NCBI RefSeq assembly: GCF_934560975.1
Contig: NZ_CAKTFO010000011.1
Location: 1-64,000, forward strand
DNA: 64,000 nt
Direction: 5' to 3'
Source of the DNA: an uncultured Sphingomonas sp.
Lineage (GTDB): Bacteria; Pseudomonadota; Alphaproteobacteria; Sphingomonadales; Sphingomonadaceae
Under the pieces are notes generated by a model. It was given only the letters and a program-made list of their open reading frames with translations, searched no databases and was not told the DNA's origin. Positions 10,601 through 18,912 of the stretch are shown here, in pieces. How positions within the stretch are numbered: position 1 is the first letter of the stretch; each line of letters starts with the position of its first letter. A program made the position numbers and the translations under genes.

Positions 10601-11161
10601 CTACTTGGCCGTTACGATCAGCTCGATCCGGCGGTTGCGGGCGCGGCCATCGGGCGCGGCATTGTCCGCGATCGGCTCGGCCATACCCCGGCCGACGGCG
10701 GTGATCCGGCGGCGCGCGATGCCGCCCTGCTCCAGCAAGGTCGCCACCCGCCCGGCACGAGCGCGCGACAAGGCCAGGTTGCGCGCGGCGTCACCGTCCG
10801 TATCGGTATGGCCGACCACCGTCACCTTCACCCTGGGATAGGCGCGCAGGATCTGCTGCACGGCATAGACGGTGCGGAGCGTCGCCGGATTGGGCCTGGC
10901 CTGCCACGGCTGGAACTCGGCGTCTGCGAAGCGGAAGCGGCGCGGCGCGGGCGCATCGGACGCGAGATAAAGCGCCAGCGCCTCCTCCACGGAGCCCGAG
11001 TGCACCGCGATCGCGCTGTCGGGTAGAAGGATCAGCTTGCCCGGCCCCTCGGTCGGCGCGGCCGCCACCGCCTCGCCGGCTGTCGCGCGCGATCCGCACC
11101 CGCTCGCCAGGGTCAGCAATGCGGCCAGTCCCAGCGCCGCGATGATCGCATTGGTCTTCAT
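10601..11161 (-). CDS. OmpA-family peptidoglycan-binding lipoprotein
   Basis: 186 residues. The N-terminal lipoprotein signal has lipobox LASGC near residue 22, so the mature protein is a lipid-anchored envelope protein. The C-terminal 110 residues form an OmpA_C domain: VTVVGHTDTDGDAARNLALS, the RARAGRVATLL helix, and the closing GRARNRRIEL arginines that contact peptidoglycan diaminopimelate. The role is probably to tie a membrane to the cell wall. It lies upstream of glnB in the same direction with a 191-base gap, so it is probably transcribed separately. Confidence 0.85.
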   Translation of the reverse strand: MKTNAIIAALGLAALLTLASGCGSRATAGEAVAAAPTEGPGKLILLPDSAIAVHSGSVEEALALYLASDAPAPRRFRFADAEFQPWQARPNPATLRTVYAVQQILRAYPRVKVTVVGHTDTDGDAARNLALSRARAGRVATLLEQGGIARRRITAVGRGMAEPIADNAAPDGRARNRRIELIVTAK

Positions 11162-11304
11162 GTGGCCCCCACACATTTCTACCGTTTGGTACAATATGGT
11201 GCGCCCGTTCGCAGGTGCAATAACATCTTGGCTGGTATCTGTTACCATTTCACGCTGTATGGGCGATCCGCGCCGTGTCTGCGGCGACCAATCCAGGAAC
11301 ATCG

Positions 11305-13161
11305 ATGACCGAGCTGACCCGCCGTGACGCCCTCGCCTCCGCCGCGTTCTTGGGAGCATTGACGCTCGCGCCGTCCGTGGCTGCCGCGACGGCAGATGCG
11401 ACCGGGGCGGCGTGGGACTTGTCCGACCTCTACTCCAACGATGCCGCATGGGCGGCCGAGCGTCAGGCGGTGGCGGCACGCCTGCCCGCGCTCGCCGCCT
11501 ACAAGGGCAAGCTGGGCGATGCGGCGGGCTTCAAGGGGGCGTTGCAGCTCCAGTCCGATCTCGCGCTGCGCGTGTCGCGGCTCTATACCTATGCCAGCCT
11601 GAAGGCGGACGAGGATCTGCGCGTCGCCGCCAATCAGGAACGCCGTCAGCAGGCGCAGGACCTGTACGCCGCGTACGGTGAGGCGGGGTCGTGGATCAAC
11701 CCCGAATTGCTGGCGGTCGACAAGGCGAAGGTAGAGCGGTTCCTCGCGGCCGACCCGGCGCTTGCCAGGTTCCGGTTCCCGGTGGAGGACGTGCTGCGCC
11801 AGGCGGCGCACACGCTCTCGCCGGAGGAGGAGGCGCTGCTGGCCGCCACGTCCGCGCCCTTGTCCGGCCCGCAGGACATACGCGACCAGATCGTGGCATC
11901 CGACATGCCGCGCCCGACCGTGACGCTCTCCACCGGGCAGACCGCGCGGCTGGACGATCAGGGCTACACGCTCCATCGCGCGGCACCAGACCGCGCCGAC
12001 CGCAAGCTGGTCTTTGATCAATTCTGGAAGAGCTATGGCGCGTTCCAGAACTCGCTCGGCTCGGCGCTGGTCGCCAAGGTCAAGGGCGACATGTTCCAGG
12101 CCAAGGCGCGGCATTATGGCAGCGCGCTGGAGGCGGCGCTGGCCGGCCCGAACCTGCCCGAAGGCGTGTATCGCACGCTGATCGCGGAAACCAATGCCGG
12201 CCTGCCGGTGCTGCATCGCTATTTCGATCTGCGCCGGCGAATGCTGAATCTGCCCGACATCGCCTATCACGACATCTATCCGCCGCTCGTGTCGCTCGAC
12301 CGCAAGTTCCCGCTGGCGGAAATGCGGACGCTCACCATGGATGCGGTGAAGCCGCTCGGCCCCGATTATGTCCGCCTGTTCGGGGACGTCAGCGCCCGCA
12401 AGTGGATGGACCCGCGTCCGCGCCCCGGCAAGCAATCCGGCGCCTATATGCAACCGGGCGCCTATGACGTGCACCCCTACCTGCTGCTGAACCTCAGCGA
12501 CGAATATGAAGGGTTGTCGACCTACGCCCATGAATGGGGCCATGCCATGCACTCGCTGCTGGCCAACAAGGCCCAGCCGTTCGAGCTGTCCAACTATCCG
12601 ACCTTTACCGCCGAGATCGCCTCCACCGGCCACGAGCTGTTCCTGGCGCGGATGATGCTGGCGCGTGCGCGGACGCGCGAGGAGAAGCTGTTCTACCTCG
12701 GCCAGATGATGGAGACGTTTCGCGGCACCTTCTTCCGCCAGGCGATGTTTGCCGAGTTCCAGCTGGCGATCTACGACCTGGCGCAAAAGGGTGAGGGCCT
12801 GTCGGGCCAACGGATGAGCGCCCTCAACCTGGATCTGCTGAAGCGGTATCACGGCCCCGATTTCAGGATGGATCCCGCCTACGGGGTCGAGTGGGCCTAT
12901 ATTCAGCATTATTATTTCGGCTTCTACGTGTTCCAATATGCCACCTCGATCACGGCCTCCAACTACCTGGTCGATCGGGTGCTGACGGGCGGGGCCAAGG
13001 ACCGCGACAATTACCTGGCCGTGCTGAAGGCCGGCGGATCGGATTACGGGTATGGGATCCTGAAAAAGGTCGGCCTCGATATGGCGACGCCGACGCCATA
13101 CCGGACCCTGGTCGCGACCTTCAGCGACATACTCGACCAGGCGGAAAAACTGATCGGCTGA
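11305..13161 (+). CDS. pepF: M3-family oligoendopeptidase (PepF-like), exported
   Basis: Zinc metallopeptidase of family M3, 618 residues from ATG 11305 with AGGAA upstream. The active-site motif is HEWGH (His409, Glu410, His413) with the third ligand region FTAEIASTGHELF downstream. The N-terminus TRRDALASAAFLGALTLAPS has a twin-arginine and hydrophobic core, suggesting Tat export and periplasmic peptide degradation. Cytoplasmic PepF proteins lack this. The symbol is by family only. The gene stands alone, divergent from the OmpA lipoprotein. Confidence 0.88.
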   Translation: MTELTRRDALASAAFLGALTLAPSVAAATADATGAAWDLSDLYSNDAAWAAERQAVAARLPALAAYKGKLGDAAGFKGALQLQSDLALRVSRLYTYASLKADEDLRVAANQERRQQAQDLYAAYGEAGSWINPELLAVDKAKVERFLAADPALARFRFPVEDVLRQAAHTLSPEEEALLAATSAPLSGPQDIRDQIVASDMPRPTVTLSTGQTARLDDQGYTLHRAAPDRADRKLVFDQFWKSYGAFQNSLGSALVAKVKGDMFQAKARHYGSALEAALAGPNLPEGVYRTLIAETNAGLPVLHRYFDLRRRMLNLPDIAYHDIYPPLVSLDRKFPLAEMRTLTMDAVKPLGPDYVRLFGDVSARKWMDPRPRPGKQSGAYMQPGAYDVHPYLLLNLSDEYEGLSTYAHEWGHAMHSLLANKAQPFELSNYPTFTAEIASTGHELFLARMMLARARTREEKLFYLGQMMETFRGTFFRQAMFAEFQLAIYDLAQKGEGLSGQRMSALNLDLLKRYHGPDFRMDPAYGVEWAYIQHYYFGFYVFQYATSITASNYLVDRVLTGGAKDRDNYLAVLKAGGSDYGYGILKKVGLDMATPTPYRTLVATFSDILDQAEKLIG

Positions 13162-13285
13162 CCGGGCGAGGACGACGGCTGGGGCGAGATGATCTCGGCG
13201 TTCGCCGACAAAACAGTGGCGGATGCCTGCCCCTGCTTGGCCGTGCGCGATTGCCTTGGGCGATGCGGATGCCTAGGTCGCATCC

Positions 13286-13873
13286 ATGATCCTGGTCATC
13301 GACAATTATGACAGCTTCACCTGGAACCTGGTCCATTACCTCCAGGAGCTGGGGGCCGAGGTGGAGGTGGTGCGCAACGACGCGATCGGCGTCGGCCAGG
13401 CGCTGTCTTCGGGCGCGGAGGCGTTCCTGATCTCGCCCGGCCCCTGCACCCCCAACGAGGCGGGCATCAGCCTGGAACTGGTGGAGGCCGCCGCCGATCA
13501 GGGCCGGCCGCTACTGGGCGTATGCCTGGGCCATCAGGCGATCGGGCAGCATTTCGGCGGCACCGTGACCCGCGCCGGCACGCTGATGCATGGCAAGACA
13601 TCGCCCGTGCTGCACGACGGCAGCGGCGTGTTCGCGGGCCTGCCCTCGCCCTTCACCGCGACCCGCTACCATTCGCTGGTGGTGGAGGATGCGCCCGACG
13701 TGCTGGTTGCCAACGCCCGCACGGCCGATGGCACGGTGATGGGTTTCCGCCACGCCACCCTGCCGATCCACGGCGTGCAGTTTCACCCGGAAAGCATCGC
13801 CACCGAATATGGCCACGACATGCTCGCCAATTTCCTGACGGCGGCCGGCATCCCGATGGCGCCGCGCGCATGA
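13286..13873 (+). CDS. trpG: anthranilate synthase glutaminase component
   Basis: Class I glutamine amidotransferase of 195 residues. It supplies ammonia to TrpE for anthranilate and may also serve PabB. The catalytic Cys is in GVCLGHQAIG (Cys80) and the His/Glu pair in FHPESIATEYG. The start MILVIDNYDSFTWNLV is typical. Its stop overlaps trpD by four bases. No trpE is present in the window. Confidence 0.95.
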   Translation: MILVIDNYDSFTWNLVHYLQELGAEVEVVRNDAIGVGQALSSGAEAFLISPGPCTPNEAGISLELVEAAADQGRPLLGVCLGHQAIGQHFGGTVTRAGTLMHGKTSPVLHDGSGVFAGLPSPFTATRYHSLVVEDAPDVLVANARTADGTVMGFRHATLPIHGVQFHPESIATEYGHDMLANFLTAAGIPMAPRA

Positions 13874-14862
13874 CCACCATCGCACTGCTGCCCGATCCGA
13901 CGGAGCCGCTGGACCACGAAACCGCCGAGCAGGCCTTTGCCGACATTCTCGACGGCAAGGTGGCGGAGCAGGCGATCGTCGAGTTCCTGACCGGCATGAC
14001 CGTGCGCGACGAAACCAGCGTGGAGATCGCCGCCGCCGCCCGCGCGTTGCGCGCCCGCATGATCGAGGTGACGGCACCCGCCAACGCCATCGACGTATGC
14101 GGCACCGGCGGCGACGGGGCGCACAGCCTGAACATTTCCACCGCGGTCGCGATCGTTGTGGCGGCGGCGGGCGTGCCGGTCGCCAAGCATGGCAATCGCG
14201 CCGCATCGTCCAAGGCGGGGGCGGCCGACACGCTGGAGGCGCTGGGCCTGGATCTCGACCGGGCGGCCGCGCGGGCGGAGGAAAGCCTGGCCGACCTCGG
14301 CATCGGCTTCCTGTTCGCGCAGCGGCACCATCCCGCGCTCGGGCGGCTGGCCCCGATCCGGCGCGCGATCGGCCGACGCACCATCTTCAACCTGATCGGG
14401 CCGCTCGCCAACCCCGCCCGGGTCCGGCGCCAGCTGCTGGGGGTGGCGCGGGTCGACTACCTGCCTACGGTCGCACAGGCGCTGGAGCTGCTCGGCAGCG
14501 AAGCCGCTCTGGTGGTCGCGGGCGAGGAAAGCCTGGACGAATTGTCGATCGCGGGGTCCAGCCGCGCCGTCGCGGTCGGCCTGTGTTCGGTACCGGGGCG
14601 GATCGCGCCGGAGGATGTCGGCCTGCCGCGCCATGGGCTGGAGGCGATCCGGGGCGGGGACGCGGCCTATAATGCCGCCGCCTTGCGCGCCCTGTTGCAG
14701 GGAGAGCCCGGCGCCTATCGCGACGCGGTGCTGCTGAACGCCGGCGCGGCGCTGGTCGTCGCGGGCACGGCGGACACGCTGGCGGACGGCGTCGAGGAGG
14801 CCGCCGAAACCATCGACAAGGGGCTTGCCCATGCCCTCCTCAATTGCTGGATCGCCTTTTGA
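13870..14862 (+). CDS. trpD: anthranilate phosphoribosyltransferase
   Basis: Transfers phosphoribose from PRPP to anthranilate, the second step of tryptophan synthesis. It has 330 residues, with the PRPP-binding motif DVCGTGGDGAHSLNISTA, the KHGNRAASSKAGAAD loop and IFNLIGPLANPA. ATG 13870 overlaps the trpG stop (ATGA) and the stop overlaps the trpC ATG by one base, so the three genes are translationally coupled. Confidence 0.97.
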   Translation: MTTIALLPDPTEPLDHETAEQAFADILDGKVAEQAIVEFLTGMTVRDETSVEIAAAARALRARMIEVTAPANAIDVCGTGGDGAHSLNISTAVAIVVAAAGVPVAKHGNRAASSKAGAADTLEALGLDLDRAAARAEESLADLGIGFLFAQRHHPALGRLAPIRRAIGRRTIFNLIGPLANPARVRRQLLGVARVDYLPTVAQALELLGSEAALVVAGEESLDELSIAGSSRAVAVGLCSVPGRIAPEDVGLPRHGLEAIRGGDAAYNAAALRALLQGEPGAYRDAVLLNAGAALVVAGTADTLADGVEEAAETIDKGLAHALLNCWIAF

Positions 14863-15650
14863 TGGCCAACCGCCTGACCCAAATCCTGGACTCCAAGCGC
14901 GCGCATGTGGATGCCTGCAAGGCGCAGCATTCGTGTGCGGACCTGGACGCCGCTGCCGCGGCCCAAAGCCCTCCGCGCGGGTTCCGCGCCGCCCTGGAAA
15001 GCAAGGCCGAACACGGCTTCGCGCTGATTGCCGAGATCAAGAAGGCCTCGCCCTCCAAGGGGCTGATCCGTGCGGATTTCGATCCGCCGGTGCATGCGCG
15101 TGCCTATCAGGCGGGCGGTGCAGCCTGCCTGTCCGTGCTGACCGACGAACCCTATTTCCAGGGCGCGGACGCCTATCTGGTCGCCGCCCGCGCCGCCTGC
15201 GCCCTGCCCTGCCTGCGCAAGGATTTCATGATCGACCCATGGCAGGTAGCGGAAGCACGCGCACTGGGCGCCGACGCCATCCTGATCATCGTCGCCGCGC
15301 TGGAGGACATGCAGATGGCGGAGATCGAGGCCGCCGCGATCGAACGCGGCATGGATGTGCTGGTCGAGGTCCACGACGCTGCCGAGCTTGAGCGGGCGCT
15401 GCGGCTGCGATCGCGGCTGATCGGGGCCAATAATCGCGACCTGCGCGACTTTTCGGTCGATTTCGCCCGCACCTATGAACTGGTGGAGCGTGCCCCCGCC
15501 GAGTGCCTGTTCGTGGCGGAAAGCGGGCTGTCGGTTCATGCCGACCTGCAACGCATGGCCGAACATGGCGTGCGCGCCTTTCTGGTCGGGGAAAGTTTGA
15601 TGCGCCAGGCCGATGTTGAGGCCGCCACGCGGGCATTGCTGGGCGCATGA
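14862..15650 (+). CDS. trpC: indole-3-glycerol-phosphate synthase
   Basis: TIM-barrel enzyme closing the indole ring, 262 residues from ATG 14862 (TGATG overlap). Catalytic stretches visible are AEIKKASPSKG, LRKDFMIDPWQV, GANNRDLRDFSVD and the phosphate-binding FVAESGL and FLVGESLM. An in-frame TTG at 14844 would add six residues but has no better start signal. It overlaps moaC by four bases. Confidence 0.97.
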   Translation: MANRLTQILDSKRAHVDACKAQHSCADLDAAAAAQSPPRGFRAALESKAEHGFALIAEIKKASPSKGLIRADFDPPVHARAYQAGGAACLSVLTDEPYFQGADAYLVAARAACALPCLRKDFMIDPWQVAEARALGADAILIIVAALEDMQMAEIEAAAIERGMDVLVEVHDAAELERALRLRSRLIGANNRDLRDFSVDFARTYELVERAPAECLFVAESGLSVHADLQRMAEHGVRAFLVGESLMRQADVEAATRALLGA

Positions 15651-16120
15651 ACGGGCTGACCCATCTCGACGAAGCCGGCGCGGCCCACATGGTCGACGTG
15701 TCCGGCAAGGCCGTCACCCGGCGCGAGGCCACTGCCGCCGGATCAATCGCGATGTCGGCCGAGGCGCTGGCGGCGATCCGCGCCGGGTCGCTCAAGAAGG
15801 GCGATGCGCTGGCGGTCGCCCGTGTCGCCGGGATCATGGCGGCCAAGCGCACGCCGGACATCATCCCGCTGTGCCACCCGCTGCCGCTGTCCGCCGTCCG
15901 CGTCGAACTGACCCTGACCGATACCGGCGTGGACTGCGCCGCCACCGTCGCCACCACCGGCACTACGGGCGTGGAGATGGAGGCGCTGACCGCAGCGTCC
16001 GCCGCGCTGCTGACCCTGTACGACATGGCCAAGGCGCTGGATCGCGGCATGGTGATCGGCCCGCTCCGTCTGCTCGCCAAGTCTGGCGGGCGTTCGGGGG
16101 ACTGGCGGGCGGAGGGCTGA
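15647..16120 (+). CDS. moaC: cyclic pyranopterin monophosphate synthase
   Basis: Second enzyme of molybdenum-cofactor biosynthesis, acting after MoaA to form cPMP. It has 157 residues. Conserved segments are MVDVSGKAVTRREA, AKRTPDIIPLCHPLPL and GVEMEALTAAS plus the catalytic KAL..G region near YDMAKALDRGMVI. It is joined to trpC by an ATGA overlap and followed by moeA after three bases. Confidence 0.96.
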   Translation: MNGLTHLDEAGAAHMVDVSGKAVTRREATAAGSIAMSAEALAAIRAGSLKKGDALAVARVAGIMAAKRTPDIIPLCHPLPLSAVRVELTLTDTGVDCAATVATTGTTGVEMEALTAASAALLTLYDMAKALDRGMVIGPLRLLAKSGGRSGDWRAEG

Positions 16121-16123
16121 CCG

Positions 16124-17308
16124 GTGGCGCTGCTGCCCGTCGCGGAGGCACAGGCGCGTCTGTTCGCCCTGGCGGCGCCGCGCCGGGTGGAAATGGTGCC
16201 GCTTTCCGCCGCCTTCGGGCGTTATGCGGCGGCCGACATCGTGGCGAAACGCACCCAGCCGGCAAGCGACCTGACGGCAATGGACGGCTATGCCATCCGC
16301 TTCGCCGACCTGCCGGGACCTTGGCGGGTTGTCGGGGAAAGCGCGGCCGGGCGGGCCTTTGACGGACCGGTCGGCCCCCGAGAGGCGGCGCGCATCTTCA
16401 CCGGCGCACCCGTACCCCGCGGCGCGGACACGATCCTGATCCAGGAAGAGGCCGCGCGGGACGGCGACAACCTCATGCTCGCGGGCGAAGGGCCGCCTCG
16501 GTTGGGTGCACATGTCCGGCAACGCGGCTACGACTTTGCGGAGGGCGCGCTGCTGGCTCGCGCCGGCAACCTGCTCACCCCGGCGCGGATCGCGCTGGCG
16601 GCAATGGGCGGGCATGGCGCGCTGCCCGTCCGCACCCGGCCGCGCGTGGCGCTGATCTCCACCGGTGACGAACTGGTGTCGCCCGGCATGGAGACGGCGG
16701 GTGCGATGTTGCCTGCCTCGAACGGCATCATGCTGCAGGCGCTGATCGGCCCGCATGCCGACGTGATCGACATGGGTATCATCCCCGACGATCTGGCCCG
16801 GCTCACCACCGCATTCCAAGACGCAGCGGCGATTGCCGACGTGGTGGTGACGACCGGCGGCGCCTCGGTCGGCGACCATGACCTGATCCGGCCCGCTCTC
16901 GCGGCCGCCGGCGCCACGCTCGATTTCTGGCGCATCGCGATGCGGCCGGGCAAGCCCATGCTGACGGGGCAGCTGAGCGAGGCGGTGATGCTGGGCCTGC
17001 CCGGCAATCCGGTGGCGGCCTTTGTCGGATCGCACCTGTTCCTGCTGCCGCTGCTGCGCCATCTCGCCGGAGCGGTCGCGCCGCTGCCGCGGACCGAGCG
17101 TGCGCGCTGCCGGGTGGCGCTGCCCGCAGTCGGCGCACGCGACGATTATCTCCGCGCCGTGCGTGACGATATCGGAGTACGACCGGTGGGGCCGGACGAC
17201 AGTGCCGCCTTGTTCGGCCTGGCAAAGGCGGATGCCCTGATCATCCGCCCGGCCGGCGCACCGCCGACCCTTGTGGATGAAAGTGTGGAAATCCTCGGGA
17301 TCGCTTGA
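16124..17308 (+). CDS. moeA: molybdopterin molybdenumtransferase
   Basis: Inserts molybdate into adenylylated molybdopterin to complete the cofactor. It has 394 residues from a GTG three bases after moaC. Visible motifs are LTAMDGYAIR near the N-terminus, GADTILIQEE, the MoCF-fold STGDELVSPG, TTGGASVGDHD and the active-site MRPGKPM, followed by the C-terminal domain IV. The stop codon is shared with the -35 hexamer of lexA. Confidence 0.95.
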   Translation: MALLPVAEAQARLFALAAPRRVEMVPLSAAFGRYAAADIVAKRTQPASDLTAMDGYAIRFADLPGPWRVVGESAAGRAFDGPVGPREAARIFTGAPVPRGADTILIQEEAARDGDNLMLAGEGPPRLGAHVRQRGYDFAEGALLARAGNLLTPARIALAAMGGHGALPVRTRPRVALISTGDELVSPGMETAGAMLPASNGIMLQALIGPHADVIDMGIIPDDLARLTTAFQDAAAIADVVVTTGGASVGDHDLIRPALAAAGATLDFWRIAMRPGKPMLTGQLSEAVMLGLPGNPVAAFVGSHLFLLPLLRHLAGAVAPLPRTERARCRVALPAVGARDDYLRAVRDDIGVRPVGPDDSAALFGLAKADALIIRPAGAPPTLVDESVEILGIA

Positions 17309-17347
17309 CAGGCTCCGTAACGTTTCCTACACGTTCCCCATCCGTTC
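17305..17347 (+). promoter_or_regulatory. lexA promoter with tandem SOS-box half-sites
   Basis: A perfect TTGACA (-35) at 17305-17310 overlaps the moeA stop. The -10 region is near 17328-17333. Over and just after it lies the alphaproteobacterial LexA operator GTTC-N7-GTTC (17333-17336 and 17344-17347). A third half-site, GTTT, sits exactly 11 bases earlier (17322-17325), so three half-sites repeat with an 11-bp period. This indicates autorepression of lexA. Confidence 0.85.
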
Positions 17348-17365
17348 CTGGATGCGGGAAAGACC

Positions 17366-18046
17366 ATGCTGACGCGCAAGCAACATGACCTGCTTTGCTT
17401 CATCAACGATCGCCTGGGTGAGACCGGCGTATCGCCCTCGTTCGAGGAGATGAAGGAGGCATTGGACCTCAAGAGCAAATCCGGCGTCCATCGCCTGATC
17501 TCCGCCTTGGAGGAACGCGGCTTCATCAAGCGGCTCGCCAATCGCGCCCGTGCGCTGGAAATCCTGCGCCTGCCCGATGCGGTGAAGAGTGCCGCGCCGG
17601 CCAAGGCCGCCAAGGACAATGTCGTGCCGGTCGAGCCGCGCAAGGTGATCGAGGTTGCCAATGACGTGCTTGACGTGCCGCTGCACGGCCGCATCGCCGC
17701 CGGTCTGCCGATCGAGGCGCTGGAGGGGCAGAGCAGCCTGTCGGTGCCCGCGGCCTTGCTCGGCCCGGGCGAGCATTATGCGCTGGAGGTGGCCGGCGAC
17801 TCGATGGTTGAGGCCGGCATCCTCGATGGCGACTATGCACTGATCCGCAAGGCCGAGACGGCCCGCGACGGCGACATCGTCGTGGCGCTGGTGGATGAGA
17901 ATGAGGCGACGCTGAAGTATCTTCGCCACGAAGGCCAGATGATCCGGCTGGATCCTGCCAACCGCGCCTACGATCCCCAGCGTTACCGCCCCGGGCAGGT
18001 CCGCATCCAAGGCAAGCTCGCCGGCCTGCTGCGGCGCTACCAATGA
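17366..18046 (+). CDS. lexA: SOS repressor LexA
   Basis: Transcriptional repressor of the SOS regulon, 226 residues. The N-terminal winged helix binds DNA (LTRKQHDLLCFINDRLGE...GVSPSFEEMKEAL). The C-terminal latent protease has the autocleavage bond Ala112-Gly113 (RIAAGLP), Ser146 (GDSMVEAG) and Lys184. It is preceded by its own SOS box and by GGGAA as ribosome binding site, and its stop overlaps the next gene by four bases. Confidence 0.97.
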   Translation: MLTRKQHDLLCFINDRLGETGVSPSFEEMKEALDLKSKSGVHRLISALEERGFIKRLANRARALEILRLPDAVKSAAPAKAAKDNVVPVEPRKVIEVANDVLDVPLHGRIAAGLPIEALEGQSSLSVPAALLGPGEHYALEVAGDSMVEAGILDGDYALIRKAETARDGDIVVALVDENEATLKYLRHEGQMIRLDPANRAYDPQRYRPGQVRIQGKLAGLLRRYQ

Positions 18047-18390
18047 CAACGCCGCTGCCCCGCGCCGACTTTCTGGAGCTGCCGGTTGCGGACGTCGCCA
18101 CCGCCCGGGCCTTTTACGGGCAGGTGTTCGGATGGGGGATGACCGGCTTCGGTCTCACCTATGCCTGCACGCTGACGGGTGACGTCGATCTCGGCCTGCA
18201 GGCCGATCCGGCGGAGCGGACGCAGGCGCCGCTGATCGTGGTCCGGGTGGACGATCTGGATGCGGCGTCGGCGGCGGTGGAGGCTGCGGGCGGGACGATC
18301 ACCCGGCCCATCTTCGCCTTTCCGGGCGGGCAGCGTTTCCACTTTCGCGATCCCGACGGCAACGAACTCGCCGCCCACAAACCGGACTGA
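18043..18390 (+). CDS. VOC / glyoxalase-fold family protein
   Basis: 115 residues with the beta-alpha-beta-beta-beta repeats of vicinal-oxygen-chelate proteins: FLELPVADVATARAFYGQVF at the start, and PGGQRFHFRDPDGNELA at the end carrying the usual final Glu ligand. Substrate unknown. It overlaps lexA by ATGA, so it may be carried on the SOS-regulated lexA transcript. Confidence 0.8.
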   Translation: MTTPLPRADFLELPVADVATARAFYGQVFGWGMTGFGLTYACTLTGDVDLGLQADPAERTQAPLIVVRVDDLDAASAAVEAAGGTITRPIFAFPGGQRFHFRDPDGNELAAHKPD

Positions 18391-18399
18391 GGTCCGGCC

Positions 18400-18912
18400 A
18401 TGACCGCCTATGTCGCCCTGCTCCGCGCGGTGAATGTGGGCGGCACCGGCAAGTTGCCGATGGCGGAGCTTCGGGCGATGGCGGAAGCCGCCGGCTTCGC
18501 GCGGGTAGAGACCTATATCGCCAGCGGCAATGTCGTGTTCACGAGCGATCTTGCGCCTGCGGCAGTGCAAGCCTCCTTGGCCGAACGCCTGACGGCCTAT
18601 GCCGGCAAGCCGGTCGACGTGCTGGTGCGCACGGCGGCTGACATGGCCGAGGTGCGCGACGCAAACCCCTTTGCCGGCCAGCCGGCCGACCGCACCATCG
18701 CCCTGTTCGTGGATCGACCGCTTGCCGCCGCCGATCTCGCCGCGGCGAGAAACGTGGTCGACGAGCAACTCCGGCTCGGTCCGGGCGTGATCTACGTCTT
18801 CTATGGCGCGGGCATGGCCAGATCGCGGCTGGTGATCCCCGCCGCCGCGCATGGAACCGCGCGCAACATCAACAGTGTCGCCAAGCTGGCCGAGATGGCA
18901 GGCCGGCTATGA
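18400..18912 (+). CDS. DUF1697 family protein
   Basis: 170 residues matching DUF1697. The family start YVALLRAVNVGGTGKLPMAE, the following YIASGNVVF, and the C-terminal RNINSVAKLAEM segment are clear. No biochemical role is established for the family. A GAGGT sequence precedes the ATG nine bases after the VOC gene, so it probably ends the lexA transcript. Its last six bases overlap the 3' end of the opposing esterase pseudogene. Confidence 0.8.
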   Translation: MTAYVALLRAVNVGGTGKLPMAELRAMAEAAGFARVETYIASGNVVFTSDLAPAAVQASLAERLTAYAGKPVDVLVRTAADMAEVRDANPFAGQPADRTIALFVDRPLAAADLAAARNVVDEQLRLGPGVIYVFYGAGMARSRLVIPAAAHGTARNINSVAKLAEMAGRL

